Origin: Planctomycetaceae bacterium TMED10
GTDB taxonomy: Bacteria > Planctomycetota > Planctomycetia > Pirellulales > UBA7805
Length of the DNA: 6,474 nucleotides
Assembly (NCBI GenBank): GCA_002168195.1
Contig: NHBP01000007.1
Span: 1 to 6,474, forward strand
Direction: 5' to 3'
Numbering within the stretch: position 1 is the first letter of the stretch; each line of letters starts with the position of its first letter. Shown in pieces: positions 1-6,061 of the stretch. The notes beneath the pieces are model-generated. The model made no database searches. It saw nothing but the letters and a program-made list of their open reading frames with translations, and was not told the origin of the DNA. The translations under genes were made by a program, and so were the position numbers.

Positions 1-605
1 TTGCGGTCGATGGTGCTGAGGGGGGAACCGGCGCAGCTCCTCTTGAGTTTTCTGATGCCGTAGGTACGCCGCTTAAGGGCGGGTTGATCTTCGTTCATAA
101 TGCACTCGTGGGGTGCAATCTGCGAGATCGTATTCGCGTGGCGGCAGCCGGAAAGGTAGCCTCTGCATTTGCTATTGCGCGAAATCTTGCGATCGGAGCG
201 GATTGGTGTAATGCGGCTCGAAGTTTTATGATGTCCGTAGGGTGCATTCAGGCACAGGCGTGCCACACGAATCGCTGCCCGGTGGGGGTCGCCACACAGG
301 ATCCGCGGCGCTACTGGGCATTGAATGTGTCCAATAAAGCAAATCGCGCATTTCATTTTCATCGAAACACAATGTCAGCCTTGGCTGAAATCGTTGCCGC
401 CGCTGGTCTTGATCACCCTCGAGAATTGGGTCCTTGGCATATTTGCCTCCGTGGTGAGGGGACCGATATTAAAACTTACGATCAGGCATATCGTTTTTTA
501 AAGCCTGGTGAATTACTGGATGGCACAGATGATCCCGGATTCAATACGCACTGGCAGCATGCGACGCCGGATATTTTCCGTAAAGATGTTACGGCAACCC
601 TTTAG
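1..605 (+). CDS. FMN-binding glutamate synthase-family protein, C-terminal part (5' end outside window)
   Basis: The reading frame is open from base 3 to the TAG at 603-605, so the gene enters from the left edge; the in-frame TTG at 84 is internal. Seen: the FMN/phosphate-loop motif GGTGAAP (bases 21-41), the following F-V-H-N-A-L-V-G segment, and a C-x5-C-x4-C cluster (Cys codons at 243, 261 and 276) followed by P-V-G-V-A-T-Q-D-P. In glutamate synthases this arrangement binds a 3Fe-4S cluster. Family knowledge: this is the synthase half (GltB central/FMN domain), which makes glutamate from 2-oxoglutarate and ammonia. Stand-alone members of this group lack the glutaminase domain, and for many the true substrate and electron donor are untested. 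The C-terminal tail, with a K-P-G-E-L-L-D-G motif near its end, resembles the stand-alone group rather than the GltB C-terminal beta-helix domain. The fold call is firm; the exact reaction is inferred. Confidence 0.9.
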   Translation, partial: AVDGAEGGTGAAPLEFSDAVGTPLKGGLIFVHNALVGCNLRDRIRVAAAGKVASAFAIARNLAIGADWCNAARSFMMSVGCIQAQACHTNRCPVGVATQDPRRYWALNVSNKANRAFHFHRNTMSALAEIVAAAGLDHPRELGPWHICLRGEGTDIKTYDQAYRFLKPGELLDGTDDPGFNTHWQHATPDIFRKDVTATL

Positions 606-636
606 ACAAAAAGCTACCCACAAAACATAGACACAA

Positions 637-652
637 GGCAGCGTTTGCTGCC
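637..652. repeat. Perfect inverted repeat between glutamate synthase and dioxygenase-like genes
   Basis: GGCAGC, a GTTT loop, then GCTGCC: a perfect 6-bp stem with a 4-base loop, 32 bases after the first stop codon and 40 bases before the next start. No T-run follows on the + strand (AAACCACA comes next), so it does not look like a standard intrinsic terminator. It could be a processing or mRNA-stability hairpin that lets the two genes be expressed at different levels. Role inferred only. Confidence 0.4.
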
Positions 653-692
653 AAACCACATGCACATGCAGAAGTATTCATAAGGAGTTCTG

Positions 693-1940
693 ATGGCAAT
701 CGATCCATTGAAATACAAACCGAAGGGCGATAAAGAAAATTCGGAATTCTTTGAAACCTATAAGGTCAAAATATACGAGCGCCGAAAGAGTTCAGGGCTA
801 GAGGATCTATTGGATGCCCTTCGTGCGTTGGTTGTTCAGGTTGAACACGGCGATGCTTTTTCCTATCTGCGAGAATTGTATTTGATGGGCCCTTATCGGT
901 TCGCTGCCGCTTTTCAGAATGAAACACATCGTATCTTTGTGCTTGAATCGCACCCGGATTACCCCCGGTTTATTGTTTTAGAGCCCTTGTCCCCCGACTA
1001 CGTGGATGACATCACCATGCGGAATCGACTGTATCCGCTTTCGGCAGCCAAGGCCAACGCACGCTATGTGGGCGAAATTTTTCAGACGAAGGATGTGGAT
1101 GCGACTCGAAAGATTTTGGAATCGCATAATATTCGCTTTAACTATCACCATGAAACAAAAAATGCGTTCTTTACAGATGCCCAGATCGCCTTTACGTTCC
1201 CTTCGGATTACACTTCCAACCGTGTAGGTTACAGCGAAATCGATATTGCGGATTACGGTGCCTTGCAGTTGGGAGAACCGATTGAAATTCCGGCTGAAGA
1301 AAAAGGCAAGCTGGATGCGATTGAGGAATTTGCCAAGCAGCACAAGCTCGATGAACTTCTGTTAGGGGTCGATCACATGGCGACCCGTATTCTGGCCGGC
1401 GAACGCGAAGATGCAATTTGCGAATTTCTCACCATGTCGAATTATTACTTCTGGGGCGCCTACAACATTGTGGCTATGAATTCCTCGACAAACGTAACCC
1501 GAAATGGCAGTGTTCAGGACGACAAGCAATCGCCAGCAAAAGTCTTCACCGCGAATAATATTCCCTCATTTGTAAATTCATTTGAAAATTTACCGATGCC
1601 TACAGAAGATTTTGTGCGGAATTTTGGCAGGAGGATGCACCATATCGCGTACGAGGTGCGAGATGGGGATCACCGCGGTGGCGAAAAGAATGTTGATTAT
1701 GTTGTTAATACGGTGAAACACGAAGGCATCGAATTTTTAGCGCATGTGGTTGGAGAATGTAAAGATGATCCTGATTTAAAGCAAATATTCTCCAAGCACT
1801 CGGAGTATTCGATCTTAATTACCGAGTACGTTGAACGTTGTCACAAGTTTGACGGATTCTTTACCAAAACAAATGTTGCAGCACTAACGGAAGCGGCTGG
1901 ACAAGATGAAAGATACCAGCACGGTAAAGTGTTTGATTAA
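693..1940 (+). CDS. VOC-superfamily dioxygenase, divergent 4-hydroxyphenylpyruvate dioxygenase-like protein
   Basis: 415 residues; ATG start with a strong AAGGAG site at 682-687, 5 bases upstream. The C-terminal half resembles the catalytic domain of 4-hydroxyphenylpyruvate dioxygenase (HPPD): G-V-D-H-M-A (His228), M-H-H-I-A-Y (His317), and I-T-E-Y-V-E-R (Glu378) followed by F-D-G-F-F-T-K-T-N-V-A-A-L-T-E. The last part matches the HPPD C-terminal pattern in which the iron-binding Glu precedes a G-F-x-x-x-N-x-x-A-L gating helix. These three residues would form the 2-His-1-Glu Fe(II) site. Residues about 125-185 look like the non-catalytic N-terminal VOC half. HPPD converts 4-hydroxyphenylpyruvate and O2 to homogentisate and CO2. 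However, I cannot find the usual P-x-N-E-P and K-S-Q-I substrate-side motifs between the two His, and at 415 residues it is longer than typical bacterial HPPDs (roughly 350-380). The fold and metal site are well supported; the substrate is open. Confidence 0.8.
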   Translation: MAIDPLKYKPKGDKENSEFFETYKVKIYERRKSSGLEDLLDALRALVVQVEHGDAFSYLRELYLMGPYRFAAAFQNETHRIFVLESHPDYPRFIVLEPLSPDYVDDITMRNRLYPLSAAKANARYVGEIFQTKDVDATRKILESHNIRFNYHHETKNAFFTDAQIAFTFPSDYTSNRVGYSEIDIADYGALQLGEPIEIPAEEKGKLDAIEEFAKQHKLDELLLGVDHMATRILAGEREDAICEFLTMSNYYFWGAYNIVAMNSSTNVTRNGSVQDDKQSPAKVFTANNIPSFVNSFENLPMPTEDFVRNFGRRMHHIAYEVRDGDHRGGEKNVDYVVNTVKHEGIEFLAHVVGECKDDPDLKQIFSKHSEYSILITEYVERCHKFDGFFTKTNVAALTEAAGQDERYQHGKVFD

Positions 1941-1987
1941 TTTCGCAACGCTTTTTTTCGTCGGTATTTATCTCAAGGAGACAGGAA

Positions 1988-3676
1988 ATGGCTACCCAAT
2001 CGGTTTCATCGATCGCGACTTCCCTTACCGGGACGCAGCTTATCGACACCCCGCTGCTGAATAAAAGTACAGCGTTTACGCAGGAGGAGCGGCATCTTTT
2101 ATTACTCGAGGGGCTACTTCCCCCGCATTACGAAACGCTCGATGAGCAGGTGGCTCGATGCTACGAGGCATTTTCAGAGCAGCCGACGGATCTTGAAAAA
2201 CATATTTATTTGAGGAATCTCCAGGACACGAATGAGACCCTATTTTATCGTTTAATGCTTGAGCACATCACGGAAATGATGCCGATTGTTTATACGCCAA
2301 TCGTCGGTCTGGCGTGCCAGAAGTTCAGTCATATCTATCGCCGACCCCGGGGTATTTTTATCTCCTATCCCGAGCGAGAGCACATGGATCACATTTTGGC
2401 AAACGTGGACCACGAAATTGAAGTCATTGTGGTCACGGATGGGGAGCGGATTTTAGGGCTTGGCGACCAGGGTGCCGGTGGCATGGGAATACCGATCGGC
2501 AAGCTTTCTCTCTATACCCTGTGTGGTGGCATCGCGCCTGAAAAAACGTTACCCATATTGCTTGACTTGGGAACGAACAACGAAGAGAGACTGAAAGATC
2601 CTACCTACATTGGCTGGAGAGAAAATCGGATTCGGGGCAAGGAATATGACGACTTCATTGAGCAGTTTGTTCAAGCCGTTATGAAACGTTTTCCCGGAGT
2701 GCTCTTACAGTGGGAAGATTTTGCTTCTGTTGATGCGGCGCCTATCTTGGATCGGTATCGAGATCGTTTATGCACTTTCAATGACGATATTCAGGGCACG
2801 GCAGCGGTGGCCACAGGGACTATTCTTTCGGCTCTGGAAGTAACTAAACATCCGCTTTCTGACATGAGAATTGCGATGTTAGGAGCCGGCTCTGCGGGGC
2901 TTGGTATCACGTTGCAGCTCCAGAAGACGATGGTGCGTGAGGGGCTGACCGAAGCTGAGGCAAAGCAACGTTGTTTCGTTATCGATCAGGACGGGTTGCT
3001 CTGTGACGACCGTGCCAATTTGAATGAAACCCTAAAGCCGTTAGCTCAAAATCGACAGGATCTGTCTACTTGGGATTGTGCTACTGCCGAGTCCATCGGC
3101 CTTGCAGATGTTGTGCGGAATGCAAAGCCCAACGTCTTGGTCGGTGTGACAGGGGTTGCCGGTTTGTTCACAGAAGAAGTCGTTCGGGATATGGCAAATC
3201 ATGTGGATCGCCCCATTATCTTTCCCTTATCGAATCCAACCTCTCGGGCGGAAGCGACACCGGCCAATTTATTGAACTGGACCGATGGTAAGGCGTTGGT
3301 AGCAACGGGAAGTCCATTTGATCCGGTGACGCATGCGGGAAAAGAATATACGATTGCCCAATGTAACAACAGCTATATTTTTCCGGCGATGGGACTTGCG
3401 ATTCGAGCCGTTGGTGCAAGCCGCGTAGTGGATGAAATGTTTATGGCTGCCGGGCTCGCATTGCGTGAGGTTTCTCCGGCTCTAAAAGACCCGCATGCAT
3501 CGCTGTTGCCTTGCCTGGAGGATATGCGATCGGTTTCGCTGCATATCGCAAAGGCCGTTGCGACCGAGGCGATTCGGCAAGGAGTTGCCGAGAGCATCGC
3601 GGACGACGAGCTTGAAAATAAGCTTCAAGATACGATGTGGGTCCCCGAATATCGAGAAATAACGTTGGCAAAGTGA
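1988..3676 (+). CDS. maeA: NAD-dependent malic enzyme (oxaloacetate-decarboxylating type)
   Basis: 562 residues, close to the 565 of E. coli MaeA, so full length. AAGGAG at 1975-1980 lies 7 bases before the ATG. It oxidatively decarboxylates (S)-malate to pyruvate and CO2 with NAD+ and Mn2+/Mg2+, in the cytoplasm. Motifs in order: Y-T-P-I-V-G (general acid Tyr102); V-T-D-G-E-R-I-L-G-L-G-D-Q-G (149-162); the G-K-L-S-L-Y segment with catalytic Lys172; metal ligands Glu243-Asp244 in Q-W-E-D-F-A and Asp267 in F-N-D-D-I-Q-G-T-A; the Rossmann loop G-A-G-S-A-G (299-304); S-N-P-T-S-R-A-E (415-422) and A-T-G-S-P-F (439-444); and Q-C-N-N-S-Y-I-F-P (458-466). All expected catalytic residues are present. 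NAD preference is inferred from overall likeness to the MaeA group. It starts 47 bases after the dioxygenase-like gene and ends 45 bases before NDH-2; the NADH made here could be re-oxidised by that enzyme. Confidence 0.95.
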   Translation: MATQSVSSIATSLTGTQLIDTPLLNKSTAFTQEERHLLLLEGLLPPHYETLDEQVARCYEAFSEQPTDLEKHIYLRNLQDTNETLFYRLMLEHITEMMPIVYTPIVGLACQKFSHIYRRPRGIFISYPEREHMDHILANVDHEIEVIVVTDGERILGLGDQGAGGMGIPIGKLSLYTLCGGIAPEKTLPILLDLGTNNEERLKDPTYIGWRENRIRGKEYDDFIEQFVQAVMKRFPGVLLQWEDFASVDAAPILDRYRDRLCTFNDDIQGTAAVATGTILSALEVTKHPLSDMRIAMLGAGSAGLGITLQLQKTMVREGLTEAEAKQRCFVIDQDGLLCDDRANLNETLKPLAQNRQDLSTWDCATAESIGLADVVRNAKPNVLVGVTGVAGLFTEEVVRDMANHVDRPIIFPLSNPTSRAEATPANLLNWTDGKALVATGSPFDPVTHAGKEYTIAQCNNSYIFPAMGLAIRAVGASRVVDEMFMAAGLALREVSPALKDPHASLLPCLEDMRSVSLHIAKAVATEAIRQGVAESIADDELENKLQDTMWVPEYREITLAK

Positions 3677-3691
3677 TGTGATCGCACATCA
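3674..3691 (+). repeat. Hairpin that includes the malic enzyme stop codon
   Basis: TGATGTG, loop ATCG, CACATCA: a perfect 7-bp stem whose first three bases are the malic enzyme TGA stop. A run of six T (3702-3707) lies 10 bases further on, too far for a classic terminator, and the next gene's ribosome site (AGGAA, 3708-3712) follows at once. A partial attenuator or an mRNA-processing structure between the two genes is possible. The structure is seen; the role is inferred. Confidence 0.4.
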
Positions 3692-3721
3692 ACAGGATTG
3701 ATTTTTTAGGAACAATAGACA

Positions 3722-5026
3722 ATGACTTCTCAGGCCTCGGCAGAATCACGACCCCGCGTTGTAATCATTGGAGGCGGATTTGGAGGCCTTCATGCAGCAC
3801 AGGGACTCGCCAAGACGGCTGCGAAGGTCACGCTCTATGACCGAAGGAACTATCATCTTTTTCAACCGCTTCTCTATCAGGTAGCGACCGCGGAATTGGA
3901 GCCAAATAACATCGCATTTCCTATCAGGAAAATTCTTAATAAACAAGATAATTGTGATGTGGCCCTCGGAGAGGTGACTTCGATCGACTTAAAGCAGCGC
4001 CAGATTTCAGTCAATGGCGGTCGGGTATCGTACGATTATCTAGTGGTTGCGACTGGTGCACGACAGTCTTATTTTGGACACGATGAGTATCGTGCTTGTG
4101 CTCCGGGTTTAAAGTCGGTTGATGACGCCTTGGAAATACGGCGGCGCGTCCTCTTGGCTTTTGAGGAGGCAGAATGGGAGGAGGATGAAACGTCTCGGCA
4201 AGCAAAGTTAACTTTTGTGATTGTCGGCGGCGGTCCGACAGGAATGGAATTGGCTGGCGCCATTATGGAGTTGGCATCCAAGACACTTCCAGACGACTTT
4301 CATAATATCGATACACGATGTGCTCGTGTCATCCTCATTCAAGGTGCAGACCGATTGGTTCCGGGAATGCCGGAGGATCTGGCCCATCGGGCTCAACGCG
4401 TTTTAGAAAAAGCCGGGGTCGAGATACGACTGAATACGTTAGTCACGGAAGTCACAGGTGAGGGCGTTGCCATTGGAGAGGAGCATATCGCGGCAGAAAA
4501 TATTTTTTGGGCAGCCGGTGTTCAAGGGCAAGCGGTTTCTGGGACCTTGGGTGTTGATCTTGATCGATCGAGTCGGGTTTTAGTGGGCCCTGATATGGCT
4601 TTGCCGGAGCATCCCGAGGTGTTTGTAATCGGTGATGCTGCTGCCGCAACAGACGCAGGGACTGGAAACCCGGTGCCGGGTGTTGCGCAGGGCGCAATTC
4701 AGGCTGGCGACTATGTCGCTCGGATTATTGCCACGGAATTAAAAGGCAAAAAGCCCGATTCACGTCCTACATTTCGCTATCACGATAAAGGATCGATGGC
4801 GATGGTTGGCAGAGGCAATGCGATTGCGGCAATCGGAAAAACGCATCTGGGCGGATTTATTGGTTGGTTAGCGTGGAATTTTGTGCACGCGATGTTTTTG
4901 ATCGGCTTCGGTAATAAGCTGATTGTGATTTTTGAATGGTTCTGGAACTACGTTCGTCATACCCGTCAATCACGATTGATTACGGGGGATCCCGAAGTCC
5001 ATATCAAAGACCTGCGTTGTAAATAG
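3722..5026 (+). CDS. ndh: Type II NADH:quinone oxidoreductase (NDH-2), FAD-dependent
   Basis: 434 residues; ATG preceded by AGGAA at 3708-3712. A single-subunit flavoenzyme on the inner face of the membrane that passes electrons from NADH to quinone without pumping protons. Domains: N-terminal FAD Rossmann motif G-G-G-F-G-G (17-22), followed by Y-D-R-R-N-Y-H-L-F-Q-P-L-L-Y-Q-V-A-T (39-56), a hallmark of this family; second, NAD(P)H-binding motif G-G-G-P-T-G-M-E (169-176); second FAD contact V-F-V-I-G-D-A-A (300-307, Asp305); quinone-site motif A-Q-G-A-I-Q (322-327). The C-terminus has two hydrophobic stretches (about 376-396 and 398-411) ending in a basic segment and R-L-I-T-G-D, the usual membrane anchor. 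Oddity: the end of the second strand of the NAD(P)H domain carries Gln207, where strict NADH enzymes often have Glu, so NADPH use is possible. It is probably co-transcribed with the malic enzyme gene 45 bases upstream. Confidence 0.93.
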   Translation: MTSQASAESRPRVVIIGGGFGGLHAAQGLAKTAAKVTLYDRRNYHLFQPLLYQVATAELEPNNIAFPIRKILNKQDNCDVALGEVTSIDLKQRQISVNGGRVSYDYLVVATGARQSYFGHDEYRACAPGLKSVDDALEIRRRVLLAFEEAEWEEDETSRQAKLTFVIVGGGPTGMELAGAIMELASKTLPDDFHNIDTRCARVILIQGADRLVPGMPEDLAHRAQRVLEKAGVEIRLNTLVTEVTGEGVAIGEEHIAAENIFWAAGVQGQAVSGTLGVDLDRSSRVLVGPDMALPEHPEVFVIGDAAAATDAGTGNPVPGVAQGAIQAGDYVARIIATELKGKKPDSRPTFRYHDKGSMAMVGRGNAIAAIGKTHLGGFIGWLAWNFVHAMFLIGFGNKLIVIFEWFWNYVRHTRQSRLITGDPEVHIKDLRCK

Positions 5027-5051
5027 TCGAGTGGCGCACGCAGCGATCACC

Positions 5052-5095
5052 CTCGCCGGTTACTTTCTGGCCCTTTACGGCGAGACCCAGTTTTT
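5052..5095 (+). terminator. Possible intrinsic terminator after NDH-2, in a convergent gap
   Basis: CTCGCCG (5052-5058) pairs perfectly with CGGCGAG (5078-5084) around a 19-base loop; TTTTT follows at 5091-5095 after a 6-base gap. It lies 25 bases past the NDH-2 stop and is a plausible end for the + strand transcript. The right arm lies inside the last codons of the opposing PDZ gene (stop at 5075-5077). Read on the - strand there is no T-run after the stem, so I would not call it bidirectional. The long loop and the gap make this a weak terminator. Confidence 0.35.
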
Positions 5096-5713
5096 ATCTC
5101 CCTGAAGCACAGCACTCACGTTGTTTGTTCTGCGCGTATGCGGATTCCAAATTTCTAAAGCGATTTGATGTTTGGGATCTTCCGCAGTTTGCTCAAAGAG
5201 CGCGGCAACTTGGCGATAACCGGTTGCTGGTTTCCCATTAATTTTGAGGATAAAGTCGCCGGGAATCAGGCCCATTTTTTCAGCGGCACTGTCAGGGGTA
5301 ACCGTATCTACAATCAAACCTGTTTTTTCGTTCTGCTGGCCCAGATAAGCGGTAAAGCCGAGATGGCCCCAGTTCTGTTTCCATGGCTCAACCAGTCCAC
5401 CGACAACGGTCTGTGCATGCACCGGGAATGCCTGAGAGTACTTTTGAATCACAGGATTTTGATTTCCAAAAACGCCGGCTCCCAAGTAGGTGCGATAGGC
5501 TGGTGTGTATTGGTATTCACCACCTTGATTCGTGTAATAGTGGTGGTGGACATGAAGTACGAGTGGTTGAGGTGCGGGGGTTGGGTCGGCATCACCGGCT
5601 TCCATGTCCGGATTGTCTTGTCCTGAAACAGCAGCAACGGTTGTAATAAAAACAACAGTGGCTGCAAAAAGAAGTGTGCCCGACTGTCGATTCCGTACAG
5701 CCTTAAAGATCAT
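5075..5713 (-). CDS. Secreted PDZ-domain protein with His-rich patch, function unknown
   Basis: 212 residues from the chosen ATG at 5713. An in-frame ATG at 5782 would add 23 residues but has no ribosome site and would bury the signal peptide, whereas 5713 has AAGGAA 7 bases upstream. Residues 1-12 are basic (M-I-F-K-A-V-R-N-R), 13-28 are hydrophobic, and cleavage is likely near A-V-S-G-Q (28-32): a Sec signal peptide without a lipobox. Next comes an acidic, Pro-rich linker (33-50), a His/Tyr patch H-V-H-H-H-Y-Y (54-60), and a Tyr/Gly/Gln-rich stretch to about 110. Residues 115-205 form one PDZ domain: L-G-F-T-A-Y-L-G (118-125), G-L-I-V-D-T-V-T-P-D-S-A-A (132-144), A-E-K-M-G-L-I-P-G-D-F-I-L-K-I-N-G (144-160). 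There is no protease domain, so this is not a DegP-type enzyme. It is likely a periplasmic adaptor or scaffold; the partner is unknown. It converges on NDH-2 and diverges from the gene at 6062. Confidence 0.85.
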   Translation of the reverse strand: MIFKAVRNRQSGTLLFAATVVFITTVAAVSGQDNPDMEAGDADPTPAPQPLVLHVHHHYYTNQGGEYQYTPAYRTYLGAGVFGNQNPVIQKYSQAFPVHAQTVVGGLVEPWKQNWGHLGFTAYLGQQNEKTGLIVDTVTPDSAAEKMGLIPGDFILKINGKPATGYRQVAALFEQTAEDPKHQIALEIWNPHTRRTNNVSAVLQGDKNWVSP

Positions 5714-5720
5714 AATCCTG

Positions 5721-5726
5721 TTCCTT
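5721..5726 (-). promoter_or_regulatory. Ribosome binding site that fixes the PDZ gene start
   Basis: On the - strand AAGGAA lies 7 bases before the ATG at 5713. The alternative in-frame ATG at 5782 has only CATCTACAGCACC upstream, with no purine-rich site. This supports the 212-residue product with a normal signal peptide. Confidence 0.75.
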
Positions 5727-5760
5727 ATAAAGTGGTAGTTTCCCGGATAGCCCAAATTTT

Positions 5761-5780
5761 GCGGAAAATATTTTATCCGC
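5761..5780. repeat. 20-base imperfect palindrome in the PDZ gene leader
   Basis: Arms GCGGA (5761-5765) and TCCGC (5776-5780) enclose an A/T-only core; 8 of 10 positions match across the dyad. It lies inside the predicted 5' leader of the PDZ gene, about 50 bases before its start. It could be a hairpin in the RNA or an operator in the DNA. It also spans codons 2-8 of the rejected longer start. Confidence 0.45.
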
Positions 5781-5799
5781 ATGGTGCTGTAGATGGTGA

Positions 5800-5850
5800 C
5801 TGACGATAAATGGCTGTCACTATGATAGTCGCTAGGTTTCTGACGATCAA
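5800..5850. repeat. Pair of 11-base direct repeats 40 bases apart flanking the PDZ promoter
   Basis: CTGACGATAAA (5800-5810) and CTGACGATCAA (5840-5850) match at 10 of 11 positions with a 40-base period, close to four DNA helical turns. Read on the - strand they are TTTATCGTCAG and TTGATCGTCAG. The upstream copy covers the -35 box and the other lies just past the predicted start site. This layout fits a pair of regulator binding sites on one DNA face. Also here: GTGAC (5796-5800) and GTCAC (5816-5820) as inverted arms. Confidence 0.4.
5822..5850 (-). promoter_or_regulatory. Predicted sigma70-like promoter of the PDZ gene
   Basis: On the - strand, TTGATC (-35, 5845-5850) and TATCAT (-10, 5822-5827) are separated by exactly 17 bases, matching 4 of 6 and 5 of 6 consensus bases. 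Transcription would begin near 5815, giving a leader of about 100 nt. The -35 box lies inside one copy of an 11-base repeat (see 5800-5850). Confidence 0.5.
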
Positions 5851-5892
5851 ACGCGCTAGCCCGAAGACTGTAAGCGTTTTACGAACGGGGAG

Positions 5893-5909
5893 CGGTAAGT
5901 AAACGGTAA
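5893..5909. repeat. Tandem CGGTAA direct repeat, 11-base spacing
   Basis: CGGTAA occurs at 5893-5898 and 5904-5909, start to start 11 bases, about one helical turn. It lies about 40 bases upstream of the + strand -10 box. This is a plausible activator half-site pair, but six-base matches are short and could be chance. Confidence 0.3.
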
Positions 5910-5949
5910 TTTGTTATCCTGTTTCGTGACGCTTTAAATCAATGATAGC

Positions 5950-5958
5950 TGTTATAAT
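5950..5958 (+). promoter_or_regulatory. Predicted extended -10 promoter of the 3' exported-protein gene
   Basis: TGTTATAAT: a perfect TATAAT (5953-5958) with the extended -10 TG one base upstream (5950-5951). No good -35 is seen; GCTTTA at 5931-5936 with a 16-base gap is the best and is weak, as is usual for extended -10 promoters. The start would be near 5965, leaving a leader of about 97 nt before the ATG at 6062. Confidence 0.5.
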
Positions 5959-6061
5959 GGAGTGCAGCAGGAGTACCGATCAGGACGAGTCAGGACTGGC
6001 CTGCCGTGATTCCGGCCATGCGAGTCAAGAAATATTAGGATTTGGAACGAGGATATTGATC

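Larger units (their letters stand above)
5714..6061. other. Divergent intergenic region between two exported-protein genes
   Basis: These 348 bases contain no convincing gene on either strand. They hold a promoter for each flanking gene, two families of short direct repeats, a palindrome in the PDZ leader, and, just before the right-hand gene, a repeated CAGGAC (5981-5986 and 5991-5996) plus GCAGG/CCTGC arms (5967-5971 and 6000-6004) that could fold the leader RNA. The predicted start sites lie about 150 bases apart, back to back. Each is described in its own entry. Confidence 0.7.

Noticed and set aside
84..605. TTG at 84 as the start of a small 173-residue gene
   Set aside because: The frame is open to the left edge and encodes the conserved GGTGAAP motif upstream of it, so this is the inside of a larger glutamate synthase-family gene.
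661..670. TGCACATGCA palindrome as an operator
   Set aside because: Only four-base arms with no promoter nearby; likely chance.
978..1343. 121-residue open frame on the - strand inside the dioxygenase-like gene
   Set aside because: It lies opposite a gene with conserved motifs, has no domain signs, and has the composition expected of an antisense shadow.
1952..1958. Run of seven T after the dioxygenase-like gene as a terminator
   Set aside because: No GC-rich stem lies just before it, so it is not a convincing intrinsic terminator.
3441..3749. 102-residue open frame on the - strand across the malic enzyme end
   Set aside because: Antisense to the malic enzyme C-terminus and across the next gene start; Arg/Pro/Ser-rich shadow composition.
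5165..5626. 153-residue open frame on the + strand opposite the PDZ gene
   Set aside because: The - strand frame has a ribosome site, a signal peptide and a clear PDZ domain; the + strand frame has no recognisable motif.
5714..5782. Longer PDZ protein starting at the ATG at 5782
   Set aside because: No ribosome site upstream, the extension would disrupt the signal peptide, and a good site lies before 5713.
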